From: JADKAV01 sp963733395
GTDB lineage: Bacteria > Actinomycetota > Actinomycetes > S36-B12 > UBA10799
DNA length: 64,000 nucleotides
Reading direction: 5' to 3'
Assembly (NCBI GenBank): GCA_963733395.1
Contig: CAVTCZ010000019.1
Span: 124,001 to 188,000 of the forward strand
This document shows positions 45,406 to 56,747 of the stretch, piece by piece (position 1 is the stretch's first letter; each line of letters begins with the position of its first letter). Under the pieces are notes generated by a model that made no database searches, was not told where the DNA came from, and saw only the letters and a program-made list of their open reading frames with translations. A program made the translations under genes and the position numbers.

Positions 45406-45480
45406 CACACGAGGGTGGCGGCTGCATCGCACTTGTGGCAAGTCCGGCGGCCGGAGGTGTCCGACCGACACAATGGCAGC

Positions 45481-47039
45481 GTGGATCATCTGCGGCTGCT
45501 GGCCATGGGGTTCGGCATCGTCGAGTCCCTGCGCCCCACACTCGTGCCCCGGACCACCCAGCATCAGGCGATGGTCACCGGCGTCTGCGCCGGGACCATG
45601 GGTCTGGCAGCGGCCCCTGTCGCGGGTCGGGCGGTGCCGGCGGCACGATGGGTGTTGCCGGCGGCAGCCGTGGTGGCCGTGTCCCGTGCACGCTTCCACG
45701 TCCGCGCACAGCGGCGATCCTTCCCCGGCTGGGATCCCCGGCCGCAGAACCCGTTGCTGGCGGTGGCCGCAGGGTCCGTCGCCGGCTGGGCGATCGCCGG
45801 GGCACCGGGTGCGGCCGTGCGGCTCGCCGGTGCGGCGGGGTCGGCTCTCGCCGGGCGGCGTGGCGGAAGTCCGGCGGTGTGGGGCGCGGCGGCTGCGGCC
45901 ACGACCTGGTCGGGGTGGCTGGCGCCGGGGCGGTTGCGGCGAAGCTGGCCCTGGATGCGCTGCACGGTGTCGGGACCCGCGCCGACCCGGCGCTGGCGGC
46001 GGCTCCCGATTCGCCGTACGTCTCCGGCGGTCCGGCCTCCCAGGTCGCGTACGACACCCTTGCGCGCGACGGCCGGCGGTTCGTCTGGTTCCGCACGCCC
46101 GCGGCTCAGATCCGCACCGTCGACGGGCAGGCGATGGAGCCGATCCGGGTCTACGTCGGACTGGAATCGGCCAACACCGTCGAGCAGCGGGTGGACCTCG
46201 CGATGGGTGAGCTCGAGCGCCTCGGCGCCTTCGAGCGCGCGAACCTGCTCATCATGAGTCCGGCGGGCTCGGGCTACGCCGACTATGTCGCGGCGGAGGC
46301 CATCGAGTGCTTCACGCGGGGGGACTGCGCGAGCGTGGTGGTGCAGTACGGGGTGCTGCCGTCGATGCTGTCGTTGCCGCGGATCCCGCTGGGAGCCAAC
46401 ACCGTGCGGCTGCTGTTGGACCGCATCGATGAGCGGGTCGCTGGACTGCAACCCCGGCCGAACGTGCTGATGTACGGCGAAAGCCTCGGGGCGGAGGTGG
46501 CGCAGGAGGCGCTGCAGCGGGCACCGTCGCGGGTGGACGAGACCGGGCGGGTCGAAGGGTTGGAGGCCCTGGTCTCGGTGGGTACGCCCGGTGGGCCGTC
46601 GCTGCGGGACGCGCTGCGGCACAGCCCCGACGTCGTGCACCTCGACCGCTGGCAGCAACTGACCGGTGATGAGCGGGCGCAACTGTGGTTCGTCGACCAC
46701 GACGCCGACCCGGTGACGCGCTGGGATCGCGCGCTGGCCTGGCGCCGGCCCTACTGGTTGCGCCGGCCGCGCGGGCGCAACATCCCCGACGACATGGGCT
46801 GGCTGCCGGTACTCACCTGGTGGCAGGTGATCTTCGACCTGGTCTTCGCGGCACAGCAGCAGTCCGGGGTGTTCCGCTCGATCGGCCACGACTACCGCGC
46901 GGACCTCGCGCCCATCCTGGCGGCCGTGGTGGGTCGGGGGGCCGACGTCGACAAGGTGGCCGCTCTGCTCGCCCGCCGCGAGGTGGAACGCGACGACATC
47001 ACCTCGGCCCGCACGACAGGTTCACTGCCGCCGACGTGA
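45481..47039 (+). CDS. Abhydrolase_9 family membrane hydrolase, one frameshift
   Basis: About 518 aa. The N-terminal ~160 residues are several hydrophobic helices. The C-terminal part is an alpha/beta-hydrolase of the Abhydrolase_9 (PF10081) family, with nucleophile elbow YGESLGAEVA, DTLARDGRRFVWFRTP, NLLIMSPAGSGYADYVAAEA and a C-terminal IGHDYRADL His region. An indel near 45918 separates the membrane part (GTG 45481) from the hydrolase. GTG start with CACAAT and a 6-nt gap. An active serine hydrolase of unknown substrate is likely. Confidence 0.85.
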
Positions 47040-47048
47040 GTCGTCGGC

Positions 47049-47432
47049 TCACCTGGGAGGCATCGTCGGCTCGATGATGCCGAAATGGTTGCCGTCCGGG
47101 TCCTGGAAGTACGCCAGCGTGCCGACGCCCGGCATGGACGTGACCGGCATGGTCTCGGTGGCACCGGCGGCCATCGCCCGAGCGTGGTACTGCGAGCAGT
47201 CGGAGACGCCGATGACCGGGACGCCGGCGCTCACGGCCGCGCCGGGTTGCGGGGCCGGTCCCTGCCGCGGCAGCAACCCGCCGTTGATCCCCATCGTCTC
47301 GTCGCCGGTCATGATGATCCAGTAGTCCGCCCCTTCGTACTTCTCGAAGGTCCACCCGAACACCTGGCGATAGAAATCGATCAGGGCGGCCGGGTCGCTG
47401 GCGTGGATCTCGAAGTGCACTGGTCGCGGCAT
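47049..47432 (-). CDS. VOC (glyoxalase-like) family protein
   Basis: 127 aa vicinal-oxygen-chelate fold. VHFEIHASDPAALIDFYRQVFGWTFEKYEG at the start, TMPVTSMPGVGTLAYFQDPDGNHFGIIEP at the end. The metal ligands would be the His in HFEIH and the Glu in IIEP. Function of this sub-group is not fixed (glyoxalase/bleomycin resistance-like). ATG 47432 with TAGCGT and a 7-nt gap. Convergent with the hydrolase gene 9 bp away. Confidence 0.82.
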   Translation of the reverse strand: MPRPVHFEIHASDPAALIDFYRQVFGWTFEKYEGADYWIIMTGDETMGINGGLLPRQGPAPQPGAAVSAGVPVIGVSDCSQYHARAMAAGATETMPVTSMPGVGTLAYFQDPDGNHFGIIEPTMPPR

Positions 47433-47635
47433 GCCTGCCACGCTAGCCCCGCCCGCCTCCGTTCGGCTAGGGAGAACGATGCTGTGGCGCGGGAGAAGTG
47501 GCCGGCAGGATGAGGTGTGGTGCACTGAGCCGCATCTGACGCTTCGGATACCCGCGGGTGGTCGTCGGGCTGCACTGGATCGGCCCGGCTCGCTCGGATC
47601 CACCCGCCGGCCGCACTCAGGCGCACTTGGCCGCC

Positions 47636-47716
47636 CTTGGTTAGAGGTTGTCCCGTTGGTGAGCGAATGCACGCGTGTCTTTGCTAACCAACGGGACAAC
47701 CTCTAACCAACGGGAC
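47636..47716. repeat. Family A palindromic repeat, copy 3, in a 396-bp gene-free gap
   Basis: CTTGGTTAGAGGTTGTCCCG...CACGCGTGT...CTAACCAACGGGACAACCTCTAACCAACGGGAC. The right side carries two tandem arm copies, as in copy 2. The gap 47433-47828 otherwise holds no supported gene. Confidence 0.85.
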
Positions 47717-47828
47717 GCCTCATGCGGGCCGCTGACCATCGGGCCACACGCCACCCCGACCCCCGACTGCCTTCCGTCATCATGGCCCCGGGCGCTTCGC
47801 AGCCGGGACTTGATCGATCAGCAGGCTC

Positions 47829-49127
47829 CTAGGCCTGTGGTGACGCGGGCACGGGGATCGGGACGCCGTTGTCATCGATCGACCGGTACTCGGTATCGGT
47901 CAGATCCCGCCAGATCGGCACGATCCCGATGAGCGAGATGGAGGCCATGGCCATCGAGAACGGCAGCAGCACGAGGTTCAAGGTCAGCGCCAGACCCATC
48001 GAGGAGAAGGGGTCGCTGTTGTTCGCCGTCTCCCCCAGGAACAGCAGGCTGACCGGGACGCTCACGATCGAGGTGACGACGTTGATGATGACAGAGGCCG
48101 CGAGCGTCCAGAGCAGGTAGCGGCCCAGCACGGCCCACACCTTGCCCTTGGTCGCGCGCCACGACCAGCTGATGGCTCGCGGGCCGACGACCGCTTGCGC
48201 CACCGTCGGGATCAACCGCCCGGTGAGCCAGAAGGAAACGGCGATGCTGGCGAAGAACGCCAGGATGCCCAACGCCGCTGCCAATGCCGGGGACAGTTGT
48301 GCGACCACGACGATGATGATGGTGACGGCGATGACCGCCAGGGTCGCCACCACCATGAGCAGGATGTAGTAGCCGAACAGCCGGAAACCCGCTGTGAAAC
48401 CGGAGCGCCAGCCGGCCCCCCAGGTCACCGGCTTCGAGCCGGCGGCGTCCATGGCCAGTCGGTTGACCGCTGCCGTCTGCACGGTCGTGGCGAGCATGAA
48501 CAACACCCCGAGCGCGATCCCGAGCAGCACCCAGCCAGCTACTGGCAGCCGGTTGAACGCATCGCTGAAGTCCGTTTGCAGTTGCTCGACTTGTGCGTCG
48601 GTGAACGTGCCGTCGGGGTTGTTCTCCAAGGCCTGGCCGAGCACGTCGAATCCGCGGCGCAGCGCCGGGATGTCCACGAAGGCCACGGCAGCCAGGCCGA
48701 GGACAGCCGACACGGCCGCCCAGATCAGCAGCGAGATGCCGAGGATGGGCAACCAGGCGCGGCGGGTGATCCGGCCGATGTCGGAGAACATGCCCCCGAG
48801 CGGCCGCATGCCACTGGCGGTCAACGGATTCGCCGGCGGTGGTGTGTAGGCGCCGTAGTATCCGGCGGGTTGCCCCCAGGGCTGGGCCGCGGGTGGTTGC
48901 GCCGGGGTCTGACCCCAGGCGCTTGTCGGTGGGACGTGATCGACCACCTGGGTGGGTTCGGCCTCGCCGAGTACCTGGGTGGGTTCGGCCTCGCCGAGTA
49001 CCTGGGTGGGTTCCCCGGGCGCGGCCGGCCGGGTGTACTCGGTCCAGCCGATGCCGCTCCACCACCGCAGACCGCCGGTGCCGTCGGGGTTGGGGTACCA
49101 GCCTGCAGAAGGACCATCGGTGCTCAT
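47829..49127 (-). CDS. DUF2510-containing multi-pass membrane protein
   Basis: 432 aa. DUF2510 motif GWYPNPDGTGGLRWWSGIGWTEY, then a Pro/Gln-rich linker with tandem EPTQVLGEA units, then about six helices (ILGISLLIWAAVSAVLGLAA and others) resembling the membrane domain of glycerophosphodiester phosphodiesterase-like proteins, but lacking a catalytic domain. ATG 49127 has TAGCCT and a 6-nt gap. Function unknown. Confidence 0.8.
   Translation of the reverse strand: MSTDGPSAGWYPNPDGTGGLRWWSGIGWTEYTRPAAPGEPTQVLGEAEPTQVLGEAEPTQVVDHVPPTSAWGQTPAQPPAAQPWGQPAGYYGAYTPPPANPLTASGMRPLGGMFSDIGRITRRAWLPILGISLLIWAAVSAVLGLAAVAFVDIPALRRGFDVLGQALENNPDGTFTDAQVEQLQTDFSDAFNRLPVAGWVLLGIALGVLFMLATTVQTAAVNRLAMDAAGSKPVTWGAGWRSGFTAGFRLFGYYILLMVVATLAVIAVTIIIVVVAQLSPALAAALGILAFFASIAVSFWLTGRLIPTVAQAVVGPRAISWSWRATKGKVWAVLGRYLLWTLAASVIINVVTSIVSVPVSLLFLGETANNSDPFSSMGLALTLNLVLLPFSMAMASISLIGIVPIWRDLTDTEYRSIDDNGVPIPVPASPQA
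48946..49012. repeat. 27-bp in-frame tandem repeat in the DUF2510 linker
   Basis: ACCTGGGTGGGTT recurs at 48946, 48973 and 49000, giving two full 27-bp units and part of a third. It encodes EPTQVLGEA twice plus EPTQV. Perfect identity suggests recent slippage, and the unit number may vary between strains. Confidence 0.85.
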
Positions 49128-49259
49128 GGCTTCAGGCTAGACGCCCGTGGCGGGGTGGCCCAGGGGTGGCGGGCCGCCGTGTCGGACATCTTCGGCGGGC
49201 AGGTGGTGCCGGATGTCCTCCGACGGGGTCGCGGAAGGTGCGGTTGCCCTCCCCAGGCA

Positions 49260-49338
49260 AAGGCGTGAGTCAAAGTCCTATCCGGGAGTCAGAATCACGC
49301 TGATTATCGCTCCCCAACAGGACTTTCACTCACGCCTT
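49260..49338. repeat. Family G inverted repeat (19/20-bp arms)
   Basis: AAGGCGTGAGTCAAAGTCCT (49260-49279) and AGGACTTTCACTCACGCCTT (49319-49338) pair with one mismatch. The 39-nt loop has its own GGGAG...CTCCC stem. It lies downstream of typA (minus strand) in the 264-bp gap. Confidence 0.8.
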
Positions 49339-49391
49339 ACGCGGGGCGGGCACGGACCTGCGCCGGACGGGCCGCGGGGTCAAGGCCGGAG

Positions 49392-51236
<1,845 letters not shown>

Positions 51237-51314
51237 ATGAGGTGTCCTTGAATCGGGGATACCCCGATTGTCGCAGGTGATGACGCGTGCAACCGCAGCG
51301 GCGACGGATGGGCG

Positions 51315-51329
51315 TACCGTGGAGGTATG
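51315..51329 (+). promoter_or_regulatory. Leaderless promoter, small secreted protein
   Basis: TACCGT (51315-51320), spacer GGAGGT, ATG 51327. The spacer resembles a ribosome binding site but is too close to the start to function as one. Confidence 0.5.
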
Positions 51330-51743
51330 GGAGCGAAGACGGCGGTAATCGTGGCAATCGCCGTGGGCTCGTGCGGTCTGGCGGCGCCTGCGGCCCAGGC
51401 GGTCCCGAGCAGGGACCTCTACATGGTGAAGAACCTGCAGTACACAGATGGGTACTACATCGGGGAATTCGCGGCCCTGCGCAAGAAGGGCCATAAGGTG
51501 GTCGGCGCGACTGGCGCGTTCAGCAGCGAATACGTGTGCGTGCGGGGTGCCGTTCACAACGGCAAGTTCCACGGCCAGCTCTACTCCAATGGGGAGCCGT
51601 GGAAATCGTTCACATACGGGTGGAAGGGCTCCGGCGCGACCCAGCGGGTGAAGGGCACGAAGTCGGTGTCGAAGGCCGACATGATCACGTATGGGCTCAG
51701 CAATCCGACGGCCCTGATCAATGACTGCGTGCAGAACACCTGA
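51327..51743 (+). CDS. Small secreted protein, unknown
   Basis: 138 aa. Signal peptide KTAVIVAIAVGSCGLAAPAAQAV (cleavage after AQA) then a mature ~110-residue domain with beta-strand-like YYIGEFAALRKKGHKVVGATGAFSSEYVCVRGAV and two cysteines (YVCV, NDCVQ) that could pair. Lys/Gly-rich. The sequence does not match any family I recognise. Convergent with the CHASE-GGDEF-EAL gene, ending 4 bp from its stop. Confidence 0.7.
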   Translation: MGAKTAVIVAIAVGSCGLAAPAAQAVPSRDLYMVKNLQYTDGYYIGEFAALRKKGHKVVGATGAFSSEYVCVRGAVHNGKFHGQLYSNGEPWKSFTYGWKGSGATQRVKGTKSVSKADMITYGLSNPTALINDCVQNT

Positions 51744-51746
51744 GCC

Positions 51747-54189
51747 TCAGCGGTTGGCCAGCACCTGCGGCATGGCCACTCCGGTGTGCCACATCTGCAG
51801 GCATTGATCGGCCCCGACGGGTCGTGAGAACAGGAATCCCTGCGCTGCGTACACACCCTCGTCGAGCAGCATCCTGGCCTGTAACGGTGTCTCCACCCCT
51901 TCGGCCAGCGCCTCGAGCCCGAGTGCCCGGGACAGGGCGACGATCGTGCGGACGATTTCCAGGGATTCCGCGGAGGTTCCCAACCCGGTGACGAAAGCCC
52001 GGTCGATCTTGAGCTGGTGGGTGGGTAGGTCAGCCAGCCGGGACAGCGACGAGAAGCCGGTGCCGAAGTCATCGATGGCGATGTTGACTCCGAGCGCGCG
52101 GATGCGGTCGAGTTCGCGCTGGGCATCGGCATTCATGGCCGCACCCTCGGTCACCTCGACGATCAGCCGTTCCGGGGACAGCGACCGGCGCTCGAGAACG
52201 CTCGAGACGACCGCGGCGAAGTCGCCGGTGAGTTGCTGGGTGTCGACGTTGACCGCCACCACGGCCGGGCACGACTGCTGCCACTGCGCCACTGTGAGAC
52301 ACGCCTGGTCCAGGATCCACGCGCCGAGGCGGTGCATCAACCCGTGCTCGCGTGCCAGCGGGATGAACTCCATGGGTGACACCAGCCGGCCCGCGGGATC
52401 GCGCCAGCGGACCAGCGCCTCCGCGCCCACCAACGACCCGGTGCGCATGTCGATCTGAGGTTGGTACTCGAGGAAGAAGTGGTCCTCTGGGCGCCGCATG
52501 GCCACCCGCAGGGCCCGCGCCATCTGCCGATGCACCGCACTCTCGGATGCCATCACCGGGTCGAATCGGACCACCGCATCTGCCGGTTGCTTCTTCGCAG
52601 CGCGCACGGCGATGTCGGCGTTCATCAGCAGGGTGTCCAGGGACGTGCCGTCCTCGGGCCGCACGGCGATGCCCACCGAACTGGTCAGTTGCACGTCGCG
52701 GTCGCCGATCGGGATGGGTTCGCCGATCAGGGTCTGCACCATGGTTGTGAGACCTTCGATGGACCCGCGGTCCGTGGCCCGCGCCACCACGAACTCGTCG
52801 CCGCCGAGCCGGGCGACCGTGGAATCGGGGTCTGCGTTGACGATCGCCAACCGCTGCCCGATCTGGCGCAGCACCAGATCGCCGGTGGGATGACCCCAGG
52901 TGGTGTTGACCTCCTTGAAGCCGTCGAGGTCGATGAACAGCATCGCCAGGGAACGGTCAGGGTTGCGGGCACTCCAGTCGTCGAGCCAGCTGCGCAGCCC
53001 GTCGCGGTGCGGCAATCCCGTCAGCGGATCCCGCTCGGCCAGGAAGCGCAGGCGGTTCGTGGCCTGCTGCAGATCGTCGGCGGTGCGGCGGATGCGGCGG
53101 GCGTCCAGCCACTTCCAGACAGCGATGCACAACAGCGCGGTGAGCAGCAGCCCCAGGACCAGCGCCGCCCAGGGCCGCCACGTGCCCTGCGCAGCCAGTC
53201 AGCGCCGGAGTCGGCTCGCCCACGAGCAGGAATCCCCCCTCGGAGGTCACGGTGATCGGGGTGGAACTCGACCAGCCGTCCTCGGCCGGGGCCTCGCCGT
53301 CGTTCGACCACAGCAGTTCCGGGGTTTCCTGACGGGTGTCGATCAGCGCCAGTCTCGCCTGGCCCGGGTCGCTGCCGGCGGCGGCGGCATCCATCCATTC
53401 CTGGATCCGCAGCACGGCGATGGCGACACCGCTGAAGCGTGCCTGTCGTTCCTCGACGGTCGCCGGGTCGGCGCCGGCCTCATAGAGGGGGGTGAACATC
53501 AGTAGCGCCGAGGAGTTGTCCTGGACGATGCGGACGAACCCGCCGGTCCGCGTGGTGCCGGTGTCGCGTGCTTCCCGGACCGTGTCCGCGCTGCGCGGTC
53601 GGTAGAGCACGTCGAGCCCGTAGGCGTTCTCGTTGCCCTTCTTCGGAACCGTGTACGTGATCGGCATGTACTCGGTCCGCAGTGGGGACTCCTGGATGCC
53701 GTCTGGCGTCGGATCGGTGATGGCTGAGGTGTGACCACCGAAGGCGAGTTGCTGTTCGATGTCAGGTCGCTGACCGTCGGAGATCCGGGGAGCGTACTGC
53801 ACTGCCTGCAGGTCCCTGCGATCGGCGAAGGTGCGGCGTACGAAGGTCCCGAACTCCTGCTCGGAGACCGGGGAGTGGACGGCGAACAGGCCCGCAACGG
53901 ACTCCAGGGACCCGCCCAACGCACCCAGTGACTGCCCGGCTCGCTCGGCCGTCATGCTGACGGTCTGGTCCACCGCGACGTCGGCCTTGGCATTCACATC
54001 GTGGATCTGCAACTTGACCATGCCTATGGTCAGGGCGATTCCGAGGGCAGCGAGCAGCGCCACCGGGATGGTGTACTTCCACTCCGATGGTGTCCCCTCG
54101 CGGTCCGACGCCGCTGCCACAGGTTCAATGATCTTGCTTTCCGGTATCCGGTAGCGCGCCGGAGCGGGTTGTGTACGGAGAGTAGTCAT
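51747..54189 (-). CDS. CHASE-GGDEF-EAL cyclic-di-GMP protein, one frameshift
   Basis: A membrane receptor for c-di-GMP turnover. The N-terminal helix (VALLAALGIALTIGMVKLQ) and an extracellular CHASE-like region (FGTFVRRTFADRRDLQAVQYAPRI, RTEYMPITYTVPKKGNE) precede a second helix near 53150. The cytoplasmic part has GGDEF (LGGDEFVV, intact diguanylate cyclase A-site) and EAL (VGAEALVRWRDP, DDFGTGFSSL, LKIDRAFV, AEGVET intact) domains, so both activities may be present. A +1 near 53205 breaks the frame at the second helix. The only c-di-GMP gene in the window. Confidence 0.88.
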
Positions 54190-54243
54190 CGTTTCGCGTG
54201 CCGCTGAGGCCCGCGCCCTCTACGCTGTGGCGCGGGAGGACCC

Positions 54244-56349
54244 ATGCGAGGCAGCCGAAGGTGGTCGACAGTCGCCCTGGTGGTGGGCGCGGTTCTGTTC
54301 TTCTTCGCCAGCATTGCCGGCTTCCTGAACGCGAATGTGGTCAACGGCCCGCAGTTCGCCGATCACATCAACCAGATGCGGCAGGACCCGGCGCTGGCGC
54401 AGGCGATCGGTGTGGAGCTCGCCGGCGCCGTGGTCGACGCCGAGCCCGACCTCGTCGCGATCCAGCCGGCGATCCAGGGGGCGGCTGCCACCGTGGTGGC
54501 CAGCACGGCGTTCAACGGCATCTTCACCAGCGCAGTTGCCTCCTTCCACAGCGCGTTGACCGAAGAGGGTTCCGATTCCGCGGTGCTCACCATCGCCGAC
54601 CTCGGATCATCGGCGGTGTCGCTGCTGGAGGCCGTTGCCCCGGACCTGGCCGCGAAGGTGCCGGCCGACCTGGACGTGACGTTGGCGCAGATCGGTGGCC
54701 AGGAGGGCCCGGCGGCGGTGGTCATCGCGTGGTTCCAGACCATCACCGCGCTGGCATGGGTGCTGCCGGTGTTGGCGGTGACTTTCTGGGCGCTGGGGGT
54801 CTGGCTGGCGCCCGACCGCCGGATGGCGATGCTCAAGGTGGGTTGGGCCCTGGTGTGTGTGGCTGCGGTGCTTGGCGTGTTGCTGGCCATCGGATGGATC
54901 GTCAGCCGGCTGTACGACCCCGGGGCACTGCAGTCGGCGGTCCTGCAGGCGGCAGCCGACGTGTTCGGGAGGGCACTGGCGGCGCGGGTGCTGATCACCG
55001 CCGCGGTCGGCGGCCTGATCGTGGTGGCGGCCAGTGCGCTGCTGCCCCAGGTCCACGTGCATGAGCGCCTCACCGGGTTCGCGCGGCGGGTCATGCAGCG
55101 CCCGCAACGGCCCGGCTGGGCGCTGGTCCGCGGGCTCGCGCTGATCGCCGTCGGGGTGGCGTTCGTGGTGGTCCCGAGTGTGGCCGTGGCGACCGTGGCA
55201 GTGGTGGTCGGCCTCGTGGTGTTCCTGGTCGGAGTGGCCGAACTGGATCTGGTGGCCGAGCGCTCGCGGGCGAACCAGGCGGCCGATCAGGCCACCGGGG
55301 CTTGGCAGTGGGCGTGGGTTTTCCCGGTCGTGGCGGGTCTGATCGCCGTGGGGCTGCTGGCGCTGGTGCTGCTCCCCACCGCCCTGCCGCAGGCCACGCC
55401 GGTGGCGGCCGTGGTCGACGACCAGGCGTGCAACGGGCATGTGGAGTTGTGCGACCGGCCGTTCGACGAGGTCGCGTTTGCGGCCAGTCACAACTCCATG
55501 TCGGCGGCCGACCAGCCGGGATGGTTCCTTGCCGAACAGCCCAAGAGCCTGGTGGACTCCCTCGACGACGGGATCCGGGTGTTCCTCGTCGACACCTGGT
55601 ACGGGCAGGCGACGGCCTCCGGCGGCGCCGTCACGGCCCCGCGATCGTTGGCGCGGGCGCAGTCGGACTTCACCGATGGCCGCGCCAGCGAATTGACCCC
55701 GGCGATGCAGCGCTCCATCGATCGCCTGCGCAAGGAGAAGACGCTCGGACCGGAGAAGGTCTACATGTGCCACACCCTCTGCGAGCTGGGGGCCACGGAG
55801 CTCGAACCGCAGCTGGTCGGACTGAAGGCCTGGCTGGACCAGCATCCGCGCGACGTGGTGACCGTGTTCGTCCAGGACGCCACCACCCCGGCGGACACCG
55901 CGGCAGTGTTCGAGCGGGCGGGTCTGGCCGACATGGCCTACGTCCACGCACCGGGAACGCCGTGGCCGACCCTGCAGGAGATGATCGACACCGACAAGCG
56001 GGTGCTGGTGCTCATGGAGAACGAGGGCGGCGGCACGCAGTTCCCCTACTTGCACCAGGGTTTCGACCTCGTGCAGGACACCGGCTACACCTACGCGACG
56101 GTCGATGACTTCGACTGTGCGCCGAACCGGGGGAGCAGCGATGCGGATCTGTTCATGGTCAACCACTGGCTGAGCAGTTTCACGGCGCTGGTCTCGAACG
56201 CGCAGAAGGCCAACGCCGAGGAGGTGCTCGCGGCCCGGGCCGCGAAGTGCGAGCAGGAGCGCGGGCACATCCCCAACTTCGTCGCGGTCAACTGGTACGA
56301 CCAGGGGGATCTGCTGCGGGTCGTCGACGAGTTGAACGGGGTGGGGTAG
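54244..56349 (+). CDS. Multi-pass membrane protein fused to PI-PLC-like X domain
   Basis: 701 aa, intact. Residues 1-~390 hold a signal-like first helix and about seven helices with two long extracellular loops. Residues ~400-700 are a PI-PLC X-like phosphodiesterase domain: CDRPFDEVAFAASHNSMSAAD (first catalytic His), DGIRVFLVDTWYG, CHTLCELGATELEPQL (second His), and VVTVFVQDATTPADTAAVF. This fold usually hydrolyses or cyclises phosphodiesters. The fusion to a membrane domain is uncommon. GGGAGGA lies 5 nt before ATG 54244. Confidence 0.85.
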   Translation: MRGSRRWSTVALVVGAVLFFFASIAGFLNANVVNGPQFADHINQMRQDPALAQAIGVELAGAVVDAEPDLVAIQPAIQGAAATVVASTAFNGIFTSAVASFHSALTEEGSDSAVLTIADLGSSAVSLLEAVAPDLAAKVPADLDVTLAQIGGQEGPAAVVIAWFQTITALAWVLPVLAVTFWALGVWLAPDRRMAMLKVGWALVCVAAVLGVLLAIGWIVSRLYDPGALQSAVLQAAADVFGRALAARVLITAAVGGLIVVAASALLPQVHVHERLTGFARRVMQRPQRPGWALVRGLALIAVGVAFVVVPSVAVATVAVVVGLVVFLVGVAELDLVAERSRANQAADQATGAWQWAWVFPVVAGLIAVGLLALVLLPTALPQATPVAAVVDDQACNGHVELCDRPFDEVAFAASHNSMSAADQPGWFLAEQPKSLVDSLDDGIRVFLVDTWYGQATASGGAVTAPRSLARAQSDFTDGRASELTPAMQRSIDRLRKEKTLGPEKVYMCHTLCELGATELEPQLVGLKAWLDQHPRDVVTVFVQDATTPADTAAVFERAGLADMAYVHAPGTPWPTLQEMIDTDKRVLVLMENEGGGTQFPYLHQGFDLVQDTGYTYATVDDFDCAPNRGSSDADLFMVNHWLSSFTALVSNAQKANAEEVLAARAAKCEQERGHIPNFVAVNWYDQGDLLRVVDELNGVG

Positions 56350-56377
56350 GGGAACGGTCACGCCCTCGTCCGAGGAA

Positions 56378-56511
56378 CAGATTGCGCGGGGGGCAAGTTT
56401 GTGGTCGGTTGCGCAGTTTGCCTGTGGGGCGGTTGTGGTGGCACCTGTGTGCTGTGGCGGCAGATTGCGCGGGGGGCAAGTTTGTGGTCGGTTGCGCAGT
56501 TTGCCTGTGGG
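56378..56511. repeat. Family E direct repeat pair in a 395-bp gene-free gap
   Basis: Two copies of a 51-bp unit beginning CAGATTGCGCGGGGGGCAAG and ending GCGCAGTTTGCCTGTGGG, at 56378 and 56461 (83 bp apart), identical. Its opening string also occurs at 27896-27938. The gap 56350-56744 has no other element that I can support. Confidence 0.85.
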
Positions 56512-56731
56512 ATGACCGTCCGCGAGCCAGCTCGCACACCGCCTTCGCGGTTCACCAACTGCCAACTCCGGATCCCGACCACGGGCGCCCGCCGGCGGCC
56601 AGTGATCCGGGCGAGGACGTCCGCCGACCCGTCGACCAGCGGCCCTGCTCCAGGCCGCGGGATGGAGGTGCACCGTCACGGCCGCAGGTTGGGGTCCGGT
56701 GCGCCGCCGGGCGAGCCCGCGCACCGGTGCG

Positions 56732-56747
56732 TACCGTGACCTTCGTG
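56732..56747 (+). promoter_or_regulatory. Leaderless promoter, second GH13 gene
   Basis: TACCGT (56732-56737), spacer GACCTTC (7), GTG 56745. Confidence 0.45.

Noticed and set aside
45575..46096. Minus-strand Pro/Arg-rich frame within the Abhydrolase_9 gene
   Set aside because: Low-complexity antisense translation with no signals.
56378..56511. CRISPR array
   Set aside because: Only two copies of a 51-bp unit with a 32-bp gap and no cas genes.
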